Shown: piece by piece, positions 7,558 through 14,618 of the stretch | Layout of the letters: each line of letters begins with the position of its first letter | Numbering within the stretch: position 1 is the stretch's first letter | From: Bacteroidales bacterium | Lineage (GTDB): Bacteria; Bacteroidota; Bacteroidia; Bacteroidales; DYOH01 | Direction of reading: 5' to 3' | Assembly (NCBI GenBank): GCA_030632545.1 | Contig: DAOVUO010000001.1 | Span: 1 to 28,457 of the forward strand | Length of the DNA stretch: 28,457 nt | Notes under the pieces: model-generated | Databases searched by the model: none | The model's input: the letters and a program-made list of their open reading frames with translations, nothing else | Told to the model about the DNA's origin: nothing | Made by a program: the position numbers and the translations under genes

Positions 7558-9729
7558 TTAATCAATTTGAAGATTAGTCATATTTTTAGTCAAATTAAAA
7601 TCGTAATCTGGATACTCAAATATTGAAGCTCTTTTTTCAGAATAGCTAAAAGAATAATTCCATATAGATTCGTATTCCTGAATATCCTCGCCAAACTCTT
7701 TCAATTGCATTAAAAAAGAATAAATTGATTTTGACTCAATAATATCCACCTTTTCCATTTTTTGGATTATTGGACTATGCTTTCTATTACTATCATGATC
7801 AAATCTAAGAATTCTACGTCCATCGAGACTCAAACCTATGACTCTAAATCCAAGGCTTTTACCTACACCAGGCAAATTCAAAACAGTTTTATCGGTAGCT
7901 AAAAATGGTATATCAGCAAAATTACGAATTTCATCAAGCTCCTTTGCAATATCAATTGTTTTCTCTACTAAAGAGTTAATTTTTTCATTTAATTCATCAG
8001 GATATCGTCCCCAAATTTTTTCTTCCTTCAACTCTTGAACAGCTCTAGCATTAGTCGCAAAATTCACAATATTCTCATTAAAACCTTTAACTGTAAATGT
8101 ATAATATGGTATTACACCAATGTCATTCAACACTTTACGTAATTTTGCTGTATGGCCTCTACGTGCAGCAGCCGACGTAAGAACTAATTGATTTGTAACC
8201 AACCAACCTGCTTTTGAAATATTTTCAATTGCATTCTTTGCTTCTGGTGTTATCTCCATTGCTGACTCAAAATGTGTTTGCACCACAAATTGTTTAAGTC
8301 CAAGTTTTGCAGCTTTTTCCTTAAATTCCTTCAGAATCTTAATCAAATCGGGTGTTATGCGCTGCGGCAAATAAGCAAAAATTCTCGTTCCTAATCTTAC
8401 CCTTAACATTTCTGCATATTTTCCACCATCTGGACGCTTAATATTTGCTTCTTTTTTTCTCTTTGCCATATCGTAAACAGCATCAAGAATCATTTTCAAT
8501 GATTTATCGCTACTCATAAAGGCATCACCACCAGTAATTAAAATATCTCTTAATTGCGAATCATTTTCAAAATAATCTAAATATCTTTTCAAGCGTTTTG
8601 GCCAAGTATCTTCAGGAGATAATTTATCCAAATTAAAATTAAGATCGCCTCTCTGAAAACCGTACATACGTTGACATGAAACACATAAACCAGCGCAAGC
8701 ACGTCCCATTGTTGAAGGAATTAAAATGGCTACTTCTGGATAACGGCGATGGACACTATCATGTGATGGCAGAAGCCATCCTGCTGCATTTGGCTTTCCT
8801 GGCTCAACAATATCTTCCTTTTCCCAAGCTTTTATATCACCAAACTCATCTATTAACTCCTGACTATAAATCACATACTGCCTAATTGTTAAATCATTTC
8901 CTTTAGCTTTAGTATTTAATAAACTAAGATAATGCAAATTTACAAAAAATGGAATCCCTTTCTTTACTGCTTTATGCAAAACATCCATAGTTTTGGCATC
9001 AAACGAATTATCTAGTAATTCATTTAATAAAATTGGATTACGAACAGCAAATTGCAGATGAAAAGTTTTATCATTCCACCATTTATTCATTAAAATTAAC
9101 TTCTCTTCAAAACTTGTATTTTCAGGCCAATTATATTTTGCCCGAACAATTTCACCTTTGTCTATTTTATTTATTAATATCCTTATTATTCTATCTTTGT
9201 TTTCTTTACGTTCAAGAATAACATCATTGTCTAAACCAGAAGAATGTCGTTGCATCCAATTCTCTACATCTTTTTTTGTTGCCTTTGGAAATACAAAATA
9301 TCCTGACAACTGGCGAAATAGATATAAAAAATCATAAGCAAAATCAACAGAAACTATTTCGTTAAACTTTAAATACTGGAATAATATTTCTAATGGTCGA
9401 TTAATAATCTCAATAGAATTATTATTTAAATCATCGAGTTTAAGTCCATTATTATCAATATAATCTAATAATCGTATTACAGCAATACTCCTATTACTAG
9501 GCTCTGCTTTCCCATGTATATATTGATTATTATAAAGCTGAAATGCATTAATATCATTTTTCAGCAAATCAAATAAATACTCTTTTAAATTCTGAAAAAA
9601 AGTTTCAATTGAATTTGATTGGTTTAATAAATTTGCTAGCTCAGGATTTTCATTTAAAATATCAGTTCTAATCTGAATGACTAATTCTTTTTTATTTTGA
9701 ATTCTTGTGTTATTAAGAAGTTCAAACAT
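7558..9729 (-). CDS. KamA-family radical SAM/PLP aminomutase, probably glutamate 2,3-aminomutase-like
   Basis: The 723-residue protein has a radical SAM core with the cluster motif CAGLCVSC (C345, C349, C352), then LITGGDAFMS (398-406), LGTRIFAYLPQRITPDL (446-462) and THFESAMEITPEA (485-497), all matching the lysine 2,3-aminomutase (LAM) family in order. The PLP lysine is K624 in NLPGVGK. LAM binds the side chain of lysine through two Asp residues (D293 and D330 in the clostridial enzyme). The aligned residues here are K548 (PYYTFTVKG) and N618 (LNLPG), the replacement reported for glutamate 2,3-aminomutase. The likely reaction is therefore L-glutamate to beta-glutamate, though this is inferred from memory of the family. 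The N-terminal 270 or so residues have no counterpart in the roughly 416-residue LAM, and I do not recognise them. The gene stands alone. A lysine-specific role looks unlikely. Confidence 0.8.
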   Translation of the reverse strand: MFELLNNTRIQNKKELVIQIRTDILNENPELANLLNQSNSIETFFQNLKEYLFDLLKNDINAFQLYNNQYIHGKAEPSNRSIAVIRLLDYIDNNGLKLDDLNNNSIEIINRPLEILFQYLKFNEIVSVDFAYDFLYLFRQLSGYFVFPKATKKDVENWMQRHSSGLDNDVILERKENKDRIIRILINKIDKGEIVRAKYNWPENTSFEEKLILMNKWWNDKTFHLQFAVRNPILLNELLDNSFDAKTMDVLHKAVKKGIPFFVNLHYLSLLNTKAKGNDLTIRQYVIYSQELIDEFGDIKAWEKEDIVEPGKPNAAGWLLPSHDSVHRRYPEVAILIPSTMGRACAGLCVSCQRMYGFQRGDLNFNLDKLSPEDTWPKRLKRYLDYFENDSQLRDILITGGDAFMSSDKSLKMILDAVYDMAKRKKEANIKRPDGGKYAEMLRVRLGTRIFAYLPQRITPDLIKILKEFKEKAAKLGLKQFVVQTHFESAMEITPEAKNAIENISKAGWLVTNQLVLTSAAARRGHTAKLRKVLNDIGVIPYYTFTVKGFNENIVNFATNARAVQELKEEKIWGRYPDELNEKINSLVEKTIDIAKELDEIRNFADIPFLATDKTVLNLPGVGKSLGFRVIGLSLDGRRILRFDHDSNRKHSPIIQKMEKVDIIESKSIYSFLMQLKEFGEDIQEYESIWNYSFSYSEKRASIFEYPDYDFNLTKNMTNLQID

Positions 9730-9961
9730 TTGCTTTCCTTTCTATTTTTTTAATTTGTTAATAATAAATTTTATGATTTCCTATACAGTAATACTTCGTT
9801 CAGTTTTAAGTTAAAGCGCTGAATATCTAGCAGTTATACTTAATAAATTTATTTTTGCAAACAACTATCATTCAATGCCTTAGAAATATTTGACGAACCA
9901 TTGATACAGAACATAGGAATATAATAAAAAAAACTCTTTTTTTAAAACTTTTAACTAATAC

Positions 9962-11383
9962 TTACAAAATATTTTGGCGTGTAGCGTCTAATTTTATAAA
10001 TATAAAAAGCATTACTGTAAAGCTCCAAAGAGATGATCCTCCATAGCTAAAAAAAGGCAATGGAATACCCACAACTGGTGCTAAACCTATTGTCATGCCA
10101 ATATTAACTACAAAATGAAAAAACAAAATAGACGCTACTGCATAACCATAATACATACTAAATTCCATTTTCTGTCGCTCTGCCATTATGAGTATTCGCC
10201 AAAAAAGCACTAAAAATAAAATAATAACAGTAGTAGTTCCAACAAAGCCCCATTCTTCGCCAACTGTACAAAAAATAAAATCGGTGCTTTGCTCAGGAAC
10301 GAATTTATACTTTGTTTGTGTTCCTTGTAAAAATCCTTTTCCAATTAAACCACCTGATCCAATGGCAATTTTTGATTGATTTACATTATATCCTATTCCT
10401 CTCGGGTCTTCCTTTTCGCCTATAAGGACTAATATTCTGTTTTGTTGATGTGTGCCTAATACTTTTGAAAATATGTATTCTACTGAAAATAAAAACAAAA
10501 TTGAGGCATAAACCAGAGACAACACAACTAAAGCAACTTCCAACTTTTTCCTATAAATCCAGTATATATAAACAATTGAAGATAAAACTAAGGCTATGAA
10601 AACTAAATAATGAAGTTCAATATTGACTTCGGTTAAATTAGCGGTTATCCAACTAATAATTAATGTAAAAGTGAATACTGCCAATGCAGGTGCCAACTCG
10701 TTAATCTTTCCCGAATTAATTAATAAAAGTATAGATGCAACTAAAATAACAAACAACTCAAGGCTGAAAATATTAACTTTAAAACTGGCTATAAATAATA
10801 TAGCAAAAAATACAGCGAGTAATAAAATCCAACCAGGCAACCCTTTTCGGTAAAGTACTATAAACAAAGAGAAATATACTAATGCTGAACCTAAATCATT
10901 TTGTAAAATAATAAGAACTAAAGGCAACATAATAACAATAACAGCTTTAGCCAAGTCTCTTTTATTTCCAATATCAAAATTAAAACGGCTCATTAATCTA
11001 GCAAGTGCCAAAGCAGTAGCAAACTTGGCAAACTCAGAAGGTTGAATCCGAAAAGAACCTATTTCAATCCATGAAGCGGCTCCATTAATATCACGTGCAA
11101 ATATCAACACTAAAATTAATACCAAAATAATAAAGCCATATATTGCATACGCAAAAAAATGGTAAAATTTAACTTCAATCAATAATACTATAAATGCAAT
11201 AACAATTGCAGCTCCAATCCACAATAACTGCTTTCCATAACGCTGACTCAAATCTATAATTTGTTCATGTTCTTCGTTATATACGGCAGCATAAATGTTT
11301 ATCCATCCCAGAAAAACAAGTAAGCCATACAATGATATGGTGAACCAATCTAAATTTATTATCCAGTTTCGTGTATTAGACAA
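9962..11383 (-). CDS. rodA: Rod-shape peptidoglycan polymerase RodA (SEDS family), TTG start
   Basis: RodA is the SEDS glycosyltransferase that polymerises lipid II during elongation, paired with the transpeptidase PBP2. SEDS motifs are present: QPSEFAK (114-120), QNDLGSAL (161-168), the catalytic-type D368 in EQSTDFIF, and VVGIPLPFFSYGGSS (438-451). At 473 residues it is about 100 longer than E. coli RodA; the extra part is a hydrophobic stretch around 195-300. The only possible start is TTG: an in-frame stop lies 12 bases upstream and the next ATG is at residue 131, which would remove several membrane segments. The TTG follows the mrdA stop by five bases (TAA-GGAAA-TTG), so translation is probably coupled to mrdA. 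It appears to be the last gene of the operon. Confidence 0.95.
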   Translation of the reverse strand: MSNTRNWIINLDWFTISLYGLLVFLGWINIYAAVYNEEHEQIIDLSQRYGKQLLWIGAAIVIAFIVLLIEVKFYHFFAYAIYGFIILVLILVLIFARDINGAASWIEIGSFRIQPSEFAKFATALALARLMSRFNFDIGNKRDLAKAVIVIMLPLVLIILQNDLGSALVYFSLFIVLYRKGLPGWILLLAVFFAILFIASFKVNIFSLELFVILVASILLLINSGKINELAPALAVFTFTLIISWITANLTEVNIELHYLVFIALVLSSIVYIYWIYRKKLEVALVVLSLVYASILFLFSVEYIFSKVLGTHQQNRILVLIGEKEDPRGIGYNVNQSKIAIGSGGLIGKGFLQGTQTKYKFVPEQSTDFIFCTVGEEWGFVGTTTVIILFLVLFWRILIMAERQKMEFSMYYGYAVASILFFHFVVNIGMTIGLAPVVGIPLPFFSYGGSSLWSFTVMLFIFIKLDATRQNIL

Positions 11384-11388
11384 TTTCC

Positions 11389-13200
11389 TTACTTTTTATA
11401 TTTAAACGTTGTATTAACTAATCGATATTCCCATTCAGGATGAGAAATACTATCTCGTAAATATTTTTCTACCATTAAACTTGCCAATGGTGCTGCATAA
11501 GTAGATCCATAACCTGCATTCTCTAAATATACAGCAACTGCAATTTTAGGATTAATTTTAGGTGCAAAAGCTACAAAAATAGAATGGTCTTTTCCATGTG
11601 GGTTTTCTGCCGTTCCTGTTTTACCACAAATATCTAATCCTTCAATAAATGCGTTAGGTGCAGTTCCTCCAGGCAAAAGTACTCTTTCCATTCCTTTAAT
11701 TACATCATCAAAATAAGAACTATCAATATTAATAATTTGCTTTTGCGAAAATTTAGATGGAATTGTATCTATGCCCTCTATTTCTTTTATTAAGTGGGGA
11801 ATATAATAATATCCTCTGTTTGCAACTATAGCTGTCATATTTGCCATTTGCATAGGACTAAAGCCCAGTTCACCTTGACCTATTGCCATTGAGATAAGCA
11901 TTAATGGACGCCATTTATCCTTTCCATAATATTTATCAAAATGCGAAGCTTCGGGGATATAACCTTTTAGTTCTTGAGCCAAATCTGTTCCTAATTTTTT
12001 TCCCAATCCAAATTGCAAAACGTAGTCTCGCCATTTGGTATAGGCTTTACCTATTGTAGAATAATCCTTATTTCTTAAAATTCTATCAAATACATTACAA
12101 TAATAAGCATTACATGATCCTTGAATAGAATAGAAAAAATCAATTGAGGAATAATGATGGCATCTTAATGTAAAATTACCAACATGATAACCACCCGAAC
12201 AATTAAAATGAGAATATATTGTAATTACCTTTTCCTCTAAACCTATTAAGGCATTAACTATTTTAAAAGTAGAGCCTGGTGGGTATTGAGCCATAACAGC
12301 TCTATTAAAAAGTAATTTATCTTTATCGTTACGCAATTGGCCATAATTTTTTGCAATGTTTTTTCCTACAAGTAAGTTTGGATTATAACTAGGCGAGGAG
12401 ATAAGACATAAAATTTCGCCCGAAGAAGGTTCTATCGCAACAATACTTCCCCTCTTTTGTCCCATAAGTTTTTCACCATAAAGTTGAAGATCGGCATCTA
12501 TACTCAACATAATATTTTTACCACTTATTGCTATCTCATCAAATTCACCATTTTTATATGAGCCACGGACACGATTTCTAGCATCTACGCTATACATTTT
12601 TTTCCCTTTTTGACCTCTAAGGATTTCTTCATACGTTTTTTCTATTCCCGTGATACCAATATAATCGCCTTGTTTATAGTACTTATTACTAGCTACTATA
12701 TTTTTATTTACCTCACCTATGTAGCCCAATATATGTGCAGCACTTTTCAATGGATAATAACGTAATGCTCTGGTTTGCAAATAAAATCCTGAGAACATCC
12801 ATTTAATTTCCTGAAATTTTGTAAAAATACTATCAGGAATTTCTTTATAAACTGTTGCAGGTAAAGATGGTCTTTTTTTAGCCTTATTATATGCAGTATA
12901 AAATTTTGCAGAATCTAAACTCAAAACTCGCATAAATGCTACAGTGTCATACTCTTGTACATTTTCGGGGATAACCATTAAGTCAAAAGAGCTAAGGTTT
13001 TCAACAAGTAATGCGCTATCTCTCGAATAAACTAAACCTCGTGTAGGGAACTCAATAACAGTTCTACGTGAATTATTTTCTGCCGATTTTTTATATGTAT
13101 TGTCTAAAGCCTGAATTGAAAATAAGCGAATTACAAAGATTAGCCCGACTGAAAGCATCAGTATAAGAACGACATAATATCTGTTAGCATATTCATTCAT
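11389..13200 (-). CDS. mrdA: Penicillin-binding protein 2 (elongation transpeptidase)
   Basis: PBP2 cross-links peptidoglycan in the elongasome with RodA. The 603-residue class B PBP has a short cytoplasmic tail, one membrane helix (about 8-28), a dimerisation or pedestal region (about 45-220) and a transpeptidase domain with STFK (S310-K313), SCN (S362-N364) and KTGT (527-530). The length is normal for the family. The start ATG shares one base with the mreD stop (TAATG overlap), and rodA follows five bases after its stop, so mreD-mrdA-rodA is one tightly coupled unit. Confidence 0.96.
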   Translation of the reverse strand: MNEYANRYYVVLILMLSVGLIFVIRLFSIQALDNTYKKSAENNSRRTVIEFPTRGLVYSRDSALLVENLSSFDLMVIPENVQEYDTVAFMRVLSLDSAKFYTAYNKAKKRPSLPATVYKEIPDSIFTKFQEIKWMFSGFYLQTRALRYYPLKSAAHILGYIGEVNKNIVASNKYYKQGDYIGITGIEKTYEEILRGQKGKKMYSVDARNRVRGSYKNGEFDEIAISGKNIMLSIDADLQLYGEKLMGQKRGSIVAIEPSSGEILCLISSPSYNPNLLVGKNIAKNYGQLRNDKDKLLFNRAVMAQYPPGSTFKIVNALIGLEEKVITIYSHFNCSGGYHVGNFTLRCHHYSSIDFFYSIQGSCNAYYCNVFDRILRNKDYSTIGKAYTKWRDYVLQFGLGKKLGTDLAQELKGYIPEASHFDKYYGKDKWRPLMLISMAIGQGELGFSPMQMANMTAIVANRGYYYIPHLIKEIEGIDTIPSKFSQKQIINIDSSYFDDVIKGMERVLLPGGTAPNAFIEGLDICGKTGTAENPHGKDHSIFVAFAPKINPKIAVAVYLENAGYGSTYAAPLASLMVEKYLRDSISHPEWEYRLVNTTFKYKK

Positions 13201-13709
13201 TATTTTCTAAAAAAGGCAAATTGAATTATTACTATAAGTACAACGGAATAAATACTCCCAAAAAATATTTTTAGCAAATCATTGAAAAAATAATCAAATG
13301 AAAAAGAAACTAAAAAATAATAGGCAATTGAAAATGTAAAAACTGAAAAAACAGTATATTTTAAAACCCAAACAAATCCATAATAATCTAATCTTGGCGA
13401 TGTTCCATTTTCATAACCATCGTAAGGCGAAAGTGCGTCAAGAAATACTGGCCTTAGATAAGCCATAAAAGAAACAGCCGCAGCATTTACACCCAAAGTA
13501 TCATTAATAATGTCGATTGAAAGCCCCGCAAAAAAAGCTAATACTAAGACAAACCACTTAGGCAATTCAAAAGGTAAAATTAATATTGCCAATAAAAATA
13601 CAAAAGGTTGTAATTGTAATTGACTGAGCTTCATATTATCAAACAAAAATGCTTGAATAAAAACAAATAGTACTAAAATTCCGATATGTATAATAAAATT
13701 CCGAAGCAT
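13200..13709 (-). CDS. mreD: Rod shape-determining protein MreD
   Basis: The 169-residue protein is hydrophobic throughout, with about five membrane segments, and has the MreD-like layout (N-terminal helix about 5-24; phrase GLSIDIINDTLGVNAAA in the middle). MreD is an inner-membrane partner of MreC, RodA and PBP2. Sequence conservation in this family is weak, so the call leans on size, topology and position just before mrdA and rodA. Its stop overlaps the mrdA start. mreB and mreC, the usual neighbours upstream, are absent here; an unrecognised membrane protein gene takes that place, three bases away. Confidence 0.85.
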   Translation of the reverse strand: MLRNFIIHIGILVLFVFIQAFLFDNMKLSQLQLQPFVFLLAILILPFELPKWFVLVLAFFAGLSIDIINDTLGVNAAAVSFMAYLRPVFLDALSPYDGYENGTSPRLDYYGFVWVLKYTVFSVFTFSIAYYFLVSFSFDYFFNDLLKIFFGSIYSVVLIVIIQFAFFRK

Positions 13710-13712
13710 AAT

Positions 13713-14591
13713 TTAAATTTCTTCACTTAAGTTTTCATCTTCGTCTAAGTTAGGCAAATCTTTTGTGTTATCTACTTCAAAGTCCAAATCTTCCTCTAAC
13801 CGTCTATTTCTTAACATCTTTCTAAGTCGAGTCACAACATCTTCAATACTAATTTTAGTAGATTGCGGTGCGGAAAGTTTTGGAATATCTGAAAACAAAA
13901 CCATTATATCACCAGAAACATTTACAATTTTCAACTTAAAAATTTCGCCAATTTCCGTATCTTCAGTTCCAAACATCACTTTATCAAGATTTTCGTAGCC
14001 TGTTTTTATCGAAGAAATATCATTATAAAAAAATTCGTTAGTTTCTTCATGCATAATACTACCACCAAGCCAATCAAAAATGCAACTAAATACGCTCACA
14101 TAATTTTTAGTCAAAATCAACACATCTACTGACCACGATGTATAACGATAAGCCCCATCATTACCTATTTTGCGATTAATTTGGCCGTAATATCCAGGTG
14201 CTTTCCAATAGAGAGGTGTTGGTAAAATCAAAAAACGCTCTGAATCTAACTTACTTTTATCTATTTCAAATCTTTCAAATGCTCTAGCTTTTACTTTTTC
14301 CGTTAAATCCTCCAACAGCCATTCATCCATTTCCTGATCTACAGGGTTACTCTCAAATCTCTCAAGTGCACTTAAATAAGGTTTTTTCCATTGACTAAGA
14401 AAATAAAACCCTGCAAAAATAGCCAGAATCCCAAACGGAATTAAAGGATAAGAGAAAAAACGAATCAAAATACCAATTCCCACTAAAAAAGCAACTCCAA
14501 AAAGCAACATTGCTATCAGATACAAACCCTTTTTTTCAGGATAATTAGGTCTTTCTACAAAAAAATAATTGCTAATTTGAATACTCTTCAT
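13713..14591 (-). CDS. Unknown membrane protein with two N-terminal helices
   Basis: I do not recognise this 292-residue protein. It has a short N-terminal segment, two adjacent membrane helices (about 22-44 and 47-66), a soluble domain (about 70-265) and a very acidic tail (LPNLDEDENLSEEI). A hairpin of two helices would put both ends on the cytoplasmic side. It lies 27 bases after valS and three bases before mreD, so it is very probably expressed with the elongation genes mreD, mrdA and rodA. A role in envelope growth is a guess from position only. The start is an ATG close after the valS stop; no signal peptide is needed. Confidence 0.75.
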   Translation of the reverse strand: MKSIQISNYFFVERPNYPEKKGLYLIAMLLFGVAFLVGIGILIRFFSYPLIPFGILAIFAGFYFLSQWKKPYLSALERFESNPVDQEMDEWLLEDLTEKVKARAFERFEIDKSKLDSERFLILPTPLYWKAPGYYGQINRKIGNDGAYRYTSWSVDVLILTKNYVSVFSCIFDWLGGSIMHEETNEFFYNDISSIKTGYENLDKVMFGTEDTEIGEIFKLKIVNVSGDIMVLFSDIPKLSAPQSTKISIEDVVTRLRKMLRNRRLEEDLDFEVDNTKDLPNLDEDENLSEEI

Positions 14592-14618
14592 GGGGAAATT
14601 ATTTACAATTCTACTTTA

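Noticed and set aside
9925..9961. A-run and T-run pairing after rodA as a terminator
   Set aside because: The only stem is A7/T7 with no GC pairs, so a stable terminator cannot be supported.
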